A stretch of 33,984 nt of DNA from Chitinophaga pinensis (GCA_943327275.2 CALPWM020000004.1:1-33984), one strand, 5' to 3'. Positions 1 to 9,493 are shown, counted from the stretch's first letter. The notes: a model not told the origin generated them from the letters alone. Translations and numbers: made by a program.

Positions 1-1
1 A

Positions 2-1144
2 TTCCTTCCTCCCATGGAAATGAACTGCATAGAAAAAATGGTCAAGGAAAACCTGAAAACCAAAATGGGCAGACCGATGATCATTGGCCGTGCTGCCAAC
101 CATACCGCCAAGATTGGTACCCGTGGCCCTTGCCAGTTCCGCAACAAATGCCAGCAGGGTTGTCCTTTTGGAGGCTATTTCAGCTCTAACTCCGCCACCC
201 TTCCTGCAGCCGCAGCCACAGGCAACCTGACCATGCGCACCAATGCCATCACCATTGAAGTGATATACGACAAGGAAACCAAACGTGCCAAAGGCGTTGT
301 CGTTTTGGATACAGAGACAATGAAAACAGAAGAATACTTCGCCAAAATTGTCTTCCTCAACGCATCGACACTCGGCACCACCCATATCCTCCTGAACTCC
401 GTTTCTGATGCCTTCCCCAACGGGTTTGGCAACAGCAGCGAACAGGTTGGGCATAACCTGATGGACCACCACTACGGTGTTGGGGCTTCAGGCGATTTTG
501 ATGGATTCCAGGACCAATACTTCTATGGCAAGAGACCCAATGGCATTTACATTCCTCGATTCCGCAACCTCGATGGCGGCTCCTCTGCCGGCTATGTCCG
601 TGGATTCGGTTACCAGGGTGGCGGCTCAAGGGGCCGTGCCAGTTCCGGAGAAATCGGCATTGAGCTCAAAGAAACCGTTACCGAACCAGGCAACTGGACC
701 ATGGGAATGGGCTCTTGGGGCGAACACCTTCCTTATTACGAGAACAAGGCAACACTCAACAGGGATAAAAAAGATAAATACGGACTGCCAACATTTGATA
801 TCGACTGCGAATTCAAGGAGAACGAAATGAAAATGAGGGTAGACATGAAAAACAGCGCAGTAGAAATGCTGGAAGCCGCTGGCATCAAGAATGTCAAAGC
901 ATACGACAACATGCCGGCTCCAGGGTTCTGTATCCATGAAATGGGAACTGCACGCATGGGCAATGATCCAAAAACATCCGTGCTCAACAAGTGGAACCAA
1001 ATGCATGATGTACAGAATGTCTTCATCACAGACGGTTCTGCCATGGCCTCATCCGCAAATCAAAACCCGTCTGTTACCTACATGGCCCTGACTGCACGTG
1101 CAGTTGATCATGCAGTGGGAGAGTTGAAGAAGGGGAATCTCTAA
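2..1144 (+). CDS. GMC family oxidoreductase, C-terminal part (5' end outside the window)
   Basis: FAD-dependent GMC oxidoreductases oxidise sugar or alcohol hydroxyls; in Bacteroidota they often act in the periplasm on sugars and glycosides. The reading frame is open to the window edge (Phe-Leu-Pro-Pro before the first Met at base 14), so the ATG at 14 is internal and the N-terminal FAD-binding Rossmann segment lies outside. What remains shows the GMC C-terminal domain: GFCIHEMGTARMG, carrying the active-site His, then NVFITDGSAM and NPSVTYMALTARA, whose Asn is the usual second catalytic residue. Cysteines in RNKCQQGCPFGG fit the sugar-oxidising subgroup. Such enzymes are often paired with a gluconate-2-dehydrogenase subunit 3-like protein, which would lie upstream and cannot be seen. 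The substrate is unknown. Confidence 0.9.
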   Translation, partial: FLPPMEMNCIEKMVKENLKTKMGRPMIIGRAANHTAKIGTRGPCQFRNKCQQGCPFGGYFSSNSATLPAAAATGNLTMRTNAITIEVIYDKETKRAKGVVVLDTETMKTEEYFAKIVFLNASTLGTTHILLNSVSDAFPNGFGNSSEQVGHNLMDHHYGVGASGDFDGFQDQYFYGKRPNGIYIPRFRNLDGGSSAGYVRGFGYQGGGSRGRASSGEIGIELKETVTEPGNWTMGMGSWGEHLPYYENKATLNRDKKDKYGLPTFDIDCEFKENEMKMRVDMKNSAVEMLEAAGIKNVKAYDNMPAPGFCIHEMGTARMGNDPKTSVLNKWNQMHDVQNVFITDGSAMASSANQNPSVTYMALTARAVDHAVGELKKGNL

Positions 1145-1148
1145 GAGG

Positions 1149-1184
1149 GTTGAAGAAGTTGAAGGGGTTGAGGAGGTTGAATTA
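1149..1184. repeat. 9-bp tandem repeat just after the GMC gene
   Basis: Four consecutive 9-base units begin with GTTGA (GTTGAAGAA, GTTGAAGGG, GTTGAGGAG, GTTGAATTA). A related GTTGAAGAAGGGG occurs just before the GMC stop codon. It fills the 50-base gap between two convergent genes. No role is evident. Confidence 0.7.
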
Positions 1185-1194
1185 GAACCACCCT

Positions 1195-2295
1195 TTAAAT
1201 CTTCTTAATCCTGCTCAGCCACATGATTACGCCAGTAATGGGGAAAGTGGTGGCGAACAGACAGACCAGAAATCCAAGGATCTTGGATGGCAGACCAAAG
1301 ATGGAGCTGGTGTGAACCGGTTTGAAACTGGCGCGGACTTGTTGTCCGATGGGCCTGTCGCTAAATGAAACCGTCTTGAGGTATTGTCCGGAATATTGAT
1401 CGTAATAATGGTTATCGGTGGCCGTTTCATGGATAGCATTGCGTGTAAGCACATTCACCCCAAATACCGCTGAGGAATCTTTTGGAAGGCTAAGGTTATA
1501 GAATACCGCATTCGGAACCCTTGTGTATGCATCCGCAAGCACATCATCAATACCCGCCCTTTCCGTGGAATCAACGATGGTTGAACTTGGGGGCTTGATG
1601 GGATCCTTGGATGAGTTCGTCAAGGTGTAAATGCCATCATTGAACCACTGGAAGCTCCATGCCAATGCAGTGAAGGCAAAAATGAAAAGAAATATTACCG
1701 TATAGATGCCCAGTGCATGGTGAAAATCATATGCAAGCCTTTTCCAGCCGGCCTTCCATTTGATGGAACTGTGCTGCTTCAACATGGCTTTTGTTTTGGG
1801 CCACCACAAAACAACCCCTGTGATCATGATGAACAGAAACAACAAGGTACTCGTACCCATGATCAACTTCCCAATATCCGTACCAAGCAAACGCCTGTGC
1901 ATGTCTTCCACCGTACTGAAAAATGAGTCTGAAAAACTGTAGATTTCGATGATTTTACCGGTATATGGGTCAGCAAATGCCGTCAATTTTTTTGGACTTG
2001 ATTTTTCTCCTTTTTCTGGCATCGTCAGCGCAATCTCAAGGTTCCTGCTGGGATCGGCATAGATCTTCACCCCGCTTACTTTGGCTTCCGGATAGGCTTT
2101 CTTGATTCCGTCTACCACTGTTGCAACCGGCAACTGCAAATCCGACTGCTTCTCCACAAAATACCTGTCGTGGTAAAGGGCATGCTGAAGTTCCTGCTCA
2201 AAAACCAGGATGGATCCTGTAAAACAGGCCATCATGATAAAAATGCCCGAAACAAGGCTGAGGTAAAGATGAATCGTGCGGAAAAATGATTTCAT
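1195..2295 (-). CDS. PepSY-associated transmembrane protein
   Basis: An inner-membrane protein of the PepSY-TM family, often linked to siderophore or iron reduction functions and sometimes found near TonB receptors. I chose the start at MKSFFRTIHLYLSLVSGIF because it matches the family N-terminus and lies about 20 bases after a good promoter; an upstream ATG at 2346 would overlap that promoter. Visible parts: a first membrane helix at about residues 10-35, a periplasmic PepSY-like region, helices around IMGTSTLLFLFIMITGVVLWW and IYTVIFLFIFAFTALAWSF, and a last helix ending in TFPITGVIMWLSRIKK. The length of 366 residues is typical. The gene is convergent with the GMC gene. Substrate and partner are unknown. 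Confidence 0.85.
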   Translation of the reverse strand: MKSFFRTIHLYLSLVSGIFIMMACFTGSILVFEQELQHALYHDRYFVEKQSDLQLPVATVVDGIKKAYPEAKVSGVKIYADPSRNLEIALTMPEKGEKSSPKKLTAFADPYTGKIIEIYSFSDSFFSTVEDMHRRLLGTDIGKLIMGTSTLLFLFIMITGVVLWWPKTKAMLKQHSSIKWKAGWKRLAYDFHHALGIYTVIFLFIFAFTALAWSFQWFNDGIYTLTNSSKDPIKPPSSTIVDSTERAGIDDVLADAYTRVPNAVFYNLSLPKDSSAVFGVNVLTRNAIHETATDNHYYDQYSGQYLKTVSFSDRPIGQQVRASFKPVHTSSIFGLPSKILGFLVCLFATTFPITGVIMWLSRIKKI

Positions 2296-2316
2296 TTGAG
2301 GTCGTTTGTGGTCATG

Positions 2317-2347
2317 CAAATATAATGAATGGAACCATGGAGGCACA
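2317..2347 (-). promoter_or_regulatory. Bacteroidota-type promoter for the PepSY gene
   Basis: Read on the minus strand, an exact TATATTTG (TAnnTTTG -7 box, 2317-2324) is preceded after 19 bases by TGTG (2344-2347), one mismatch from TTTG. Transcription would start close to 2310, giving a leader of about 15 bases before the start at 2295. Confidence 0.45.
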
Positions 2348-2393
2348 TGATTGAAGTCAATCGGGGCCGGTAAGGGTCATATCAACAAGGCCA

Positions 2394-3710
2394 TTACCGC
2401 AATGCAGAGACATCTACACGCGTTGGTGTTTCCTTACCAGAAACAATGCCTTTTGAACTCAGGGCGATGGCTCGGATGATGGCAGCCATGTTCTGCATAT
2501 CAAGTGTTCCTATTTCATCGGAGGCCTTGTGGTAGTTCGGCTCGCTGTCCATCTTGGATGTGGAGATGGTATGTGCAGGAACCCCAAGCCTGGCAAGGGT
2601 TGCATTGTCTGAACGGTAGAACAACTGCTGCGTTGGATAAGGATCCGGATGGAAGGTAAAATCGGTTCCTTTCAGGTTGTTTTGTAAAATTTCGCCCATG
2701 TTTGTTTTCTCAAATCCAGTGATATAGGCACTGTTCTTTCCCCACTTGCTCTCGGTCCCGATCATTTCAATGTTGAACATGGCCATCACCTGTGCAGGAT
2801 CAAATTGCTTTGAAAAATAGGTTGCCCCAAATCCGCCAATCTCTTCTGCAGTGAAGGCGGCAAAGACCAGTGTGCGCTCGTTGTCTTTCAGCTTGCTGAA
2901 ATATTTTGCGAGCATGATCATGGCAGTGGTACCGGCAGCATCATCATTGGCTCCGTTGTAGATGGAGTCGTTGTTCTCCATGTTGCGGGTATTGATGCCC
3001 AGGTGATCATAGTGTCCGGAAAAAATCACATATTCATTGGGTTTTGACTTGCCGGGAATGATACCTACCACATTTGCAAGAGGCATTTCTGTAAGCTCTT
3101 GCGTTGCCTCAATTGTAAAACGACTTGGTATTTCGTTCTGAATGACAAAGACAATGTTTGGTTGGGTTTGATAAAATTGTCCTCCCCTTTGTGTAGCTCT
3201 TGCAAAGATTTGTTCATGGGTACTGTCAACAAATACTATGGTGTTCTTTAAAGAAGATGAATATTTTCTCCACTCGTTTACAAAGTTGGCACCTCTGGGT
3301 ATGCTTGCGATTTCATAACCTGAATTCTCAGTGATGTTTAATGACTTCTGCACTGAATTGATGCTGAATTTGAGCGATTTTGGAACGGTGTTGATGGTGG
3401 TATTTTCTGCGTCAAGGCCCTTGATTTTTATATTGAAAGAAGTGACTTTCGGACGAATCATGGCAAACGATTGCAAGTACGAGCTTCCGTTGTTCCATTT
3501 TTTCAAACCTGTCTGTTCAAATTCAGCAGCAATGAAGTTTGCTGCTTTTTCAATACCAGGTGTGAACGTTCTTCTCCCCTGCATATCATCCGCAGAAAGG
3601 GTACGCTCAATGCGTTCCGTTTCCTTTATGCTGATAACATCAAGCGCTTTTTGTGCAATGGTGGCTGAGGACAGAAGCAGAAGAACAAAGGCTGAACATA
3701 TTTTTTTCAT
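2394..3710 (-). CDS. M28 family zinc metallopeptidase, exported
   Basis: A secreted or periplasmic aminopeptidase-like enzyme that would remove N-terminal residues from peptides. I set the start at MKKICSAFVLLLLSSATIAQ, a clean signal peptide; the ATG 36 bases upstream adds an unlikely N-terminal extension. The two-zinc M28 ligands are visible in order: SGHYDHLG (His, Asp), NGANDDAAGT (bridging Asp), FTAEEIGGFGA (catalytic Glu and ligand Glu), FNIEMIGT, and the late GVPAHTIST His. A PA-like insert probably covers the region before SGHYDHLG. It lies downstream of susD but beyond a strong terminator, so it is probably transcribed separately. The exact peptidase specificity cannot be read. Confidence 0.9.
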   Translation of the reverse strand: MKKICSAFVLLLLSSATIAQKALDVISIKETERIERTLSADDMQGRRTFTPGIEKAANFIAAEFEQTGLKKWNNGSSYLQSFAMIRPKVTSFNIKIKGLDAENTTINTVPKSLKFSINSVQKSLNITENSGYEIASIPRGANFVNEWRKYSSSLKNTIVFVDSTHEQIFARATQRGGQFYQTQPNIVFVIQNEIPSRFTIEATQELTEMPLANVVGIIPGKSKPNEYVIFSGHYDHLGINTRNMENNDSIYNGANDDAAGTTAMIMLAKYFSKLKDNERTLVFAAFTAEEIGGFGATYFSKQFDPAQVMAMFNIEMIGTESKWGKNSAYITGFEKTNMGEILQNNLKGTDFTFHPDPYPTQQLFYRSDNATLARLGVPAHTISTSKMDSEPNYHKASDEIGTLDMQNMAAIIRAIALSSKGIVSGKETPTRVDVSALR

Positions 3711-3790
3711 GACGAGGATTGAAATGCTTTTAAAAATCGGGGGCAATTCCTTGGCTTAATGATGATGCCTTTCAAGGATTTCAGCGCCAA

Positions 3791-3830
3791 GATAAAATAA
3801 AAAAGGCAGATGGAATGACCATCTGCCTTT
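3791..3830 (-). terminator. Rho-independent terminator of the susC-susD operon
   Basis: A perfect 12-bp stem (AAAGGCAGATGG 3802-3813 with CCATCTGCCTTT 3819-3830), a 5-base loop, and, on the minus strand, a run of T residues after the stem. It lies 22 bases past the susD stop codon. The A-rich/T-rich flanks could let it work for both strands, but only the minus strand needs it. Confidence 0.9.
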
Positions 3831-3851
3831 GAATGCGATTGAAAATGAAAA

Positions 3852-5540
3852 TCAATAGCCGGGATTCTGTTTCAAATAACCAGGAAGGTTGGATGCACCA
3901 TCGATGGCAGTTTGAGGAATCGGGAAAACGCGCTTGTTCCTGTCTGTGCTGGATTTCTCAGTCCAGGCTGATTCAAACTTTCCAAAACGAACCATGTCTG
4001 TTCTTCTTTGAAGCTCCCAGTACAACTCGAAGCCACGCTCTCTGAAAAGCTGATCCAGGTTCACTGAGGTAAGGGACCTGCCCACACCAGTTGCAGTGCG
4101 TGAAGTTCTTACGGTATTGACATCAGTCAGTGCGGCAGCTGCATCGCCTTTGCGCAGCCTGGCTTCTGCGCGCATGAGGTATACATCACCCAAACGAACA
4201 ATAGGAATATCTGCTTCACCAAAGTTTCTTCCACTCACTGATTTCTTTCCAAACTCAAACTTCAACACGCGGAAACCAGTTGCATAATCACTTCCAACTG
4301 TAGTGAAATCAATTCTTTCAGTATGCAGTACTGGCGTTGTAGGCCTGTTGCGCGTATTGTTGAAAAGCCTGCCTACCCTGAATTTACCGTCAGGGCATTT
4401 TTCAAAAACACCCGCAGTCCTGATCAATCCGAACTGCTGACCACGCAAGATGCCCCTGTCTACCCTGTAAGAAGCAGCATCATAACAAGCTGTTTGTGTT
4501 ACAGGATCAACCGTAATATTCTTTTGATAAAACCTTGGGTCTGCAGCTGCTGGATCTGTAGGTGCATAAGCATCTACCCATGTTCTGTAAAAATCCGGTG
4601 TGATGCCAGGACCGTCGGTTCCGTTGGCACCAGTAAATGATGGGAGCGGAAACTGATCACCTGAAAGGGAAAAATAGGCAAGCCTGTTGTGACCATTCAG
4701 GTCTGCGCGCTGGTCAACTGCAAAAATCAATTCCTTGTTGGTATTGTTTTCGTCATTGAATATTGCCCAGTAGTCAGGAGACAATGCATACTGACCAGAT
4801 GAGATGATTTTAGTGGTATACTCTATCACCTTATCCATGTCCTCATTCTTGAAGGTAAAGCTTGCAGCATATCGATCGCGGTAAACAGCAGCATTCAGGT
4901 GGAGCTTGGCAAGCAGCCCCCAAACACCAGCCTTGGTAAGACGACCCGGTCCGGTGGTGTTGTCCAGCAAAGGCTCCACTTCAAGCAATACCTTTTTCAG
5001 GTATTCAACCGCCTCTTCTCCACGAACAATCTTGGATGTTGCGCCTGGATCCTCTTTAACAAAAATCACACCCCAGAGATCAAGCACCAGCATGTTATAA
5101 TATGCATACATGCCTTTGGCTTCTGCAACATATTTGGCAGCATTAGGATCCTTGCTTCCCTGTAACGAACTGATCGCAGAAACGGCACGAGAGAGGCTTT
5201 GTGTGATCGGGTTCCAGGTATTTCTTACCGGAGCATTGTTACTTGTGGTTTGATGCCTGTGCAAATCAAGGTAGATCCCATTATCACCCCAATCAGTTCC
5301 ACCACGGTAAGGAAGGATGGCCTCGTCTGTTGTGATTTCCTGAAGGGCAAAAAGGCCAGTATGGATGAAAATGTTGGGCAATTGTGCATAGACCGGAGCA
5401 ATGGTTCCGTCTGCAATCTGTTTTTCTGTGAGACCAGTTACGGATGACTCATCAAGAACAGTCTCCTTTAGCTTGGTACAACTTTCTGTCAAGGACAACA
5501 AGCCCAAAACAAAGAGCAGGGTTAATATTCTATTTTTCAT
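3852..5540 (-). CDS. SusD/RagB family nutrient-binding outer-membrane lipoprotein
   Basis: The surface glycan- or peptide-binding partner that closes like a lid over the SusC channel. The N-terminus MKNRILTLLFVLGLLSLTESC is a lipoprotein signal with the acylated Cys at about residue 21. At 562 residues it has the family length. SusD-like landmarks include the TPR-type helical region (AKGMYAYYNMLVLDLWG, VWGLLAKLHLNAAVYRDRY) and the C-terminal segment IPIVRLGDVYLMRAEARLRKG followed by RGFELYWELQRRTDMVRFGKF, typical of RagB/SusD. It starts 10 bases after the susC stop, so the two are one operon. The ligand is unknown: no glycoside hydrolase is directly attached, and the nearest enzyme is the M28 peptidase past the terminator. 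Confidence 0.95.
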   Translation of the reverse strand: MKNRILTLLFVLGLLSLTESCTKLKETVLDESSVTGLTEKQIADGTIAPVYAQLPNIFIHTGLFALQEITTDEAILPYRGGTDWGDNGIYLDLHRHQTTSNNAPVRNTWNPITQSLSRAVSAISSLQGSKDPNAAKYVAEAKGMYAYYNMLVLDLWGVIFVKEDPGATSKIVRGEEAVEYLKKVLLEVEPLLDNTTGPGRLTKAGVWGLLAKLHLNAAVYRDRYAASFTFKNEDMDKVIEYTTKIISSGQYALSPDYWAIFNDENNTNKELIFAVDQRADLNGHNRLAYFSLSGDQFPLPSFTGANGTDGPGITPDFYRTWVDAYAPTDPAAADPRFYQKNITVDPVTQTACYDAASYRVDRGILRGQQFGLIRTAGVFEKCPDGKFRVGRLFNNTRNRPTTPVLHTERIDFTTVGSDYATGFRVLKFEFGKKSVSGRNFGEADIPIVRLGDVYLMRAEARLRKGDAAAALTDVNTVRTSRTATGVGRSLTSVNLDQLFRERGFELYWELQRRTDMVRFGKFESAWTEKSSTDRNKRVFPIPQTAIDGASNLPGYLKQNPGY

Positions 5541-5550
5541 ATTGTTTATT

Positions 5551-8500
5551 TTAGAAAGTTAAGTTTAGTCCGAAAATGATTGACCTGGCCTTGGGATAGC
5601 TAAGCCCATCAATCCCATAAGAAGATACACCATTGATGGTTCTATCGGTGTTTACTTCAGGATCGTATCCATTGTACTTTGTGATCACAAAAAGATTTTG
5701 ACCGGTTACGGAAAGTCGAAGTCCGGAAATCCATTTGCCCATTGCTCCACCGCGGGTATCAAAATTATACCCAAGGGCCATATTGTTCAAACGCAAATAT
5801 GCTCCGTCTTTGAGGTACCTCGAACTGATGGGAGCTGAGTTGTTGATAGACTCCTTTGGAGACCCAACAGCCTCAGGGGTCGTGTTCACACTCTTCGATA
5901 AGCGCAATTTATAGAAATAGGCATTTGCTGTATTGTCGTAAATCTTATTTCCTGAAACACCATTGAAATTGGCAACAAAATCAAATCCTTTGTAGGAGAA
6001 GTTTGCAAAGAATGCATAGATTACTTTAGGAAGTGCAGTGCCCAATGCAAGCCTGTCCTTGTCTCCGCTGATGCCATCGCCATCAATGTCACGGAAGGTA
6101 CTAATGCCATTGGCGTCTAGACCTGTCCATTCCCTAAGAAAGAAAGTACCAATAGGCTGTCCATTGATATAGCCGTTCACAGTGGCAGAGGTCAAACCGG
6201 GTCCTGATGCAGAACCGGATTGAATTACCGAGTAAGGAGAATTTTCAACAAGATTGCTCAGGAAAGCACCATTACCACCAATCGTATATTTTATTCCTGA
6301 TTTGGTCTTGTTCTTATAAGCAAGATCAATTTCCAGACCTGAATTGGTAATGGTCATGTCTTTCACATTGGTCCAGAAAGTCCCTGCAGGCTGAACAGGG
6401 TCTGCTGGAATCACTTCAAGCAGAATGTTGTTGGACAATTTCTTGAAATAATCGATTGATCCTGTAAGTGCGCCTTTCAGCAAGCCAAAGTCCAAGCCCA
6501 CATTGGTTTGGGTAGACACCTCCCATTGGATATCAGGATTGGCCAACCTTGAATAGGTAATCCCTGCAGGATAAGGACCTGTTGCAGCAAGCGGATAACT
6601 GGTGGTACCAGAAACGGCTGATGTGAAAAGTGGTTGGGTGATTTTGGAAGGAATTTCCTGGTTACCCGTTTGTCCCCATCCAGCCCGGAGCTTCAGGTTG
6701 CTGAAGGGTGAGCTTTGCATAAATTCTTCTTCACTGATTCTCCATCCAAGAGAGAAGGATGGGAAATAACCGTATTTGTTGTTGTCCCCAAATTTAGAGG
6801 AACCATCCATCCTGAAATTGGCAGTAGCAAGATATTTGTCTTTGTAGGAATAGTTAACGCGAGAGAAGAAAGACTGCAATTCATTCAATACTGCAAAACC
6901 ATTGGGCCTGTTGTTCGCCAATGTAAGCTCCTGTCCAATGCCTGGATTGTACAATGGCTCAACCGGACCAACAGGAGGGCGGTTGATGCTCCATCCCCTG
7001 CCTTGTACATAAATCTCCTGGTAGGAATGTCCACCCAATGCAGAGAAATTATGGTCCTTGATATTAAAGTTATAGGTCAGGTAGTTTTCAATCAGGGTAT
7101 TCCTGTTGATGGTATTGTATGTTTCAAACCTTCCATCCCTTTGAGGCAGTACGTTGGCTAGAGACTGAACATCTCTGGTGGCGGTAGAATTATCTACCCC
7201 AAGGTTGAGTTTGTACGTAAGGCCGTCAATTATTTTAATGGATGGTGAAATGCTTCCAATGACCCTGTTGATGGTTGTTACATCCTTGTCCAGCTTAAAT
7301 GTGAGCAATGGGTTATTGAACAGCTGGAATGCTGCAATATTGCCCTGTGCATCATATGCTGAATATGTAGGGTTGTTGCTGAGGGCATCGCCAATGACTC
7401 CACCGATGTTGGGGCGCTGTTGTTTGGTGTTGTTTGCGCTGAGGTTTACATCTACAATCAGCCTGTCGTTCAGGAATTTCTGCGTAGCATTAAACCTCCC
7501 TGAATACCTTTTCAGGTCATTGGTTTTGATGATACCCTCCTGGTTTTGCAAACCAAAAGAGGCAAAATAAGTAAGCTTTTCAGCACCACCACTCATGGTA
7601 AGGTTGTGGTTCTGTGTAAGCGCCGTTCTGGTAATTTCCTTTTGCCAGTCGGTATTTCCGCCCTTATCATCAAGGATACCGCCTACTTCAACAACTTTTT
7701 TCCTGAATTCAGCTGCACTATAAACAGGGAGTGCTCTTGTCAGTTCCGATACGCCCACGCTGCTGTTGTAATTCATCACAGATGTACCAGACTTTCCTTT
7801 TTTTGTAGTGATAAGGATTACGCCGTTTGCACCACGTGCTCCATAGATGGCAGTGGCAGATGCGTCTTTCAAGACGTCCATCGTTTCAATATCTGCAGGG
7901 TTGATAAAGTTCAATGGATCGCCTCCACCTGTGCTGGAATTGTCCAACGGAAGTCCGTCAACCACAAAGAGCGGCGTACTTCCTGTACGCACACCACCAG
8001 GGCCCCTGATGCTGATACCCTGGGCAGCACCCGGTTCACCACTTGCAGAAGTTACATTGACGCCGGCTACCTTACCCTGCAATAATTGTTGCGGAGCATT
8101 GATGATACCTTTATTAAACTCTTCAGCACCGACACTTTTTACAGCACCGGTTACATCGCGCTTGCGCTGTGTTCCATAACCAACCACCACTACCTGAGCA
8201 AGGTCTGCAGAAGCTGATTGTAAAGAAAAATTTACAGACGATCTGTCGCCCACAACAATTTCCTGTGAAACGTATCCTACAAAGGATACAACCAAAACAG
8301 CATTGTCGCCGGGGACTGAAATAGAAAAGCCTCCTTGCGCATCTGTCAGTGCACTGGTTTTGGTTCCTTTAACAGCCAGACTTGCCCCGGAAAGCGGTAA
8401 GCCGGTTCCTGCATCAGTCACCTGTCCTTTGATGATACGGTCAAATGCGTTTGAGTAACTTAGTTTCTCCGATGCCATCACCGAATGTGGTGTAGCCAAG

Positions 8501-8574
8501 AGAAAAATAGCTCCCATCAATACAATGCATGATAGCAGTCGAAAACATGCATGAAGCGAAATGCAATTTCTCAT
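5551..8574 (-). CDS. SusC/RagA family TonB-linked outer-membrane transporter
   Basis: A TonB-dependent channel that imports oligomers captured by SusD. In order: signal peptide to about residue 35; a carboxypeptidase-regulatory-like domain (IKGQVTDAGTGLPLSGASL, GGFSISVPGDNAVLVVSFVGY) to about 120; the SusC signature VVVVGYGTQRKRDVTGAV; the plug with GVRTGSTPLFVVDGLPLD and DASATAIYGARGANGVILITTKKG (about 130-255); then the beta-barrel, ending in the C-terminal aromatic SIIFGLNLTF. At 1007 residues it is intact. There is no STN domain, so no FecR/anti-sigma signalling is suggested, and none is nearby. It is divergent from the SIMPL gene across a 178-base control region. Confidence 0.96.
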   Translation of the reverse strand: MRNCISLHACFRLLSCIVLMGAIFLLATPHSVMASEKLSYSNAFDRIIKGQVTDAGTGLPLSGASLAVKGTKTSALTDAQGGFSISVPGDNAVLVVSFVGYVSQEIVVGDRSSVNFSLQSASADLAQVVVVGYGTQRKRDVTGAVKSVGAEEFNKGIINAPQQLLQGKVAGVNVTSASGEPGAAQGISIRGPGGVRTGSTPLFVVDGLPLDNSSTGGGDPLNFINPADIETMDVLKDASATAIYGARGANGVILITTKKGKSGTSVMNYNSSVGVSELTRALPVYSAAEFRKKVVEVGGILDDKGGNTDWQKEITRTALTQNHNLTMSGGAEKLTYFASFGLQNQEGIIKTNDLKRYSGRFNATQKFLNDRLIVDVNLSANNTKQQRPNIGGVIGDALSNNPTYSAYDAQGNIAAFQLFNNPLLTFKLDKDVTTINRVIGSISPSIKIIDGLTYKLNLGVDNSTATRDVQSLANVLPQRDGRFETYNTINRNTLIENYLTYNFNIKDHNFSALGGHSYQEIYVQGRGWSINRPPVGPVEPLYNPGIGQELTLANNRPNGFAVLNELQSFFSRVNYSYKDKYLATANFRMDGSSKFGDNNKYGYFPSFSLGWRISEEEFMQSSPFSNLKLRAGWGQTGNQEIPSKITQPLFTSAVSGTTSYPLAATGPYPAGITYSRLANPDIQWEVSTQTNVGLDFGLLKGALTGSIDYFKKLSNNILLEVIPADPVQPAGTFWTNVKDMTITNSGLEIDLAYKNKTKSGIKYTIGGNGAFLSNLVENSPYSVIQSGSASGPGLTSATVNGYINGQPIGTFFLREWTGLDANGISTFRDIDGDGISGDKDRLALGTALPKVIYAFFANFSYKGFDFVANFNGVSGNKIYDNTANAYFYKLRLSKSVNTTPEAVGSPKESINNSAPISSRYLKDGAYLRLNNMALGYNFDTRGGAMGKWISGLRLSVTGQNLFVITKYNGYDPEVNTDRTINGVSSYGIDGLSYPKARSIIFGLNLTF

Positions 8575-8612
8575 TTTTTTAATTTTAACTTGAAAATATT
8601 TAGAATGGCAAA

Positions 8613-8644
8613 GGTTAATTTCGGGTATTAGCCCCCTATTAACC
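8613..8644. promoter_or_regulatory. Dyad in the susC / SIMPL divergent control region
   Basis: GGTTAAT (8613-8619) and ATTAACC (8638-8644) are perfect 7-bp inverted arms separated by 18 bases. The left arm overlaps a weak minus-strand -7-like box (AACCTTTG, 8609-8616) upstream of susC. A regulator binding here could control susC. No regulator gene lies beside it. Confidence 0.3.
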
Positions 8645-8666
8645 CAATACTAAATTATGGTTAATA

Positions 8667-8698
8667 TTTGAAAAAAGTTTGGGCATGGGATACCTTTA
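8667..8698 (+). promoter_or_regulatory. Bacteroidota-type promoter for the SIMPL gene
   Basis: TTTG (8667-8670), 20 bases, then TACCTTTA (8691-8698), which is one mismatch from TAnnTTTG. The predicted start leaves a leader of roughly 48 bases before the ATG at 8753. Confidence 0.4.
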
Positions 8699-8752
8699 TG
8701 GAAAGGTCGGATTTGAGCATCCATAAAGATGATAAACCATAAATAATACCAT

Positions 8753-9454
8753 ATGAAAAAATTGATTTTATGCACCTTAATGGGTTTGTTGACCCTTAGT
8801 CTTTCAGCCCAAATGAAGACCTTTTTGGATGTCCCTTATATTGAAGTATACGGAAGTGCAGACACCCTGATTACTCCCAATGAAATCTATATCAGCATCG
8901 TGATTGCCGAGGCGGATGTTAAAAACAAGATCTCTTTGGAAGATCAGGAACGAAAAATGGTAGCTGGCCTAAAATCCCTTGGGATCAATACAGAAAAAGA
9001 ACTGACCACTTCAGACATGCAAAGCAATTTCAAGTATTATGTGCTGAAGCAGAAGGATGTGATGAAGACAAAGTCATACACCCTAAAGGTGGGAGACGCT
9101 GTTTTGGCTACCCGCGTATTCATGAAACTGGAGGAACTGGGCATTGCCAATGCCAACCTGGATCGGGTGGGGCATTCAGATATGGTCAAGCTGAAAAACA
9201 ACTGCAGAACCAATGCCATGAAAAATGCCTACGACAAGGCCAAGGCATTGACAAGCCCAATTGGTGCTTCAGTGGGCGCACCATTGCATATTGCAGATTT
9301 CAGCAATGATGGGGATGGCGCAACGCAACATGCCTTGCAAACTCGGATCAGGGGCATGTCTACACTCAATGAAGTCAAAGAAGAGTTGCCGCAAATAGAC
9401 TTTGAAAAAATCAGGATCAGCATGAATGTGAGCGTCAAATTCATGCTGAAATAG
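8753..9454 (+). CDS. SIMPL domain (DUF541) exported protein
   Basis: SIMPL proteins are periplasmic or outer-membrane-associated proteins of unclear role; homologues have been linked to oxidative stress and to signalling. The signal peptide MKKLILCTLMGLLTLSLSAQ is clear. The body starts with the typical PYIEVYGSADTLITPNEIYISIVIAEAD, has the central FKYYVLKQKDVMKTKSYTL strand, and ends in KIRISMNVSVKFML. The 233-residue length is normal. It stands alone on the plus strand, 39 bases before a tRNA gene and divergent from susC. The function cannot be specified from sequence. Confidence 0.85.
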   Translation: MKKLILCTLMGLLTLSLSAQMKTFLDVPYIEVYGSADTLITPNEIYISIVIAEADVKNKISLEDQERKMVAGLKSLGINTEKELTTSDMQSNFKYYVLKQKDVMKTKSYTLKVGDAVLATRVFMKLEELGIANANLDRVGHSDMVKLKNNCRTNAMKNAYDKAKALTSPIGASVGAPLHIADFSNDGDGATQHALQTRIRGMSTLNEVKEELPQIDFEKIRISMNVSVKFMLK

Positions 9455-9493
9455 CATTTTATTTGCCTTTCTGCCGTATATTTGTCCTCCACT

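Noticed and set aside
1149-1184. Tandem repeat considered as a terminator or phase-variation tract
   Set aside because: No dyad, no T run; it lies outside coding sequence and away from promoters.
2394-8574. M28 peptidase as third gene of the susC-susD operon
   Set aside because: A perfect 12-bp stem terminator with T run stands between susD and the peptidase, so co-transcription is unlikely.
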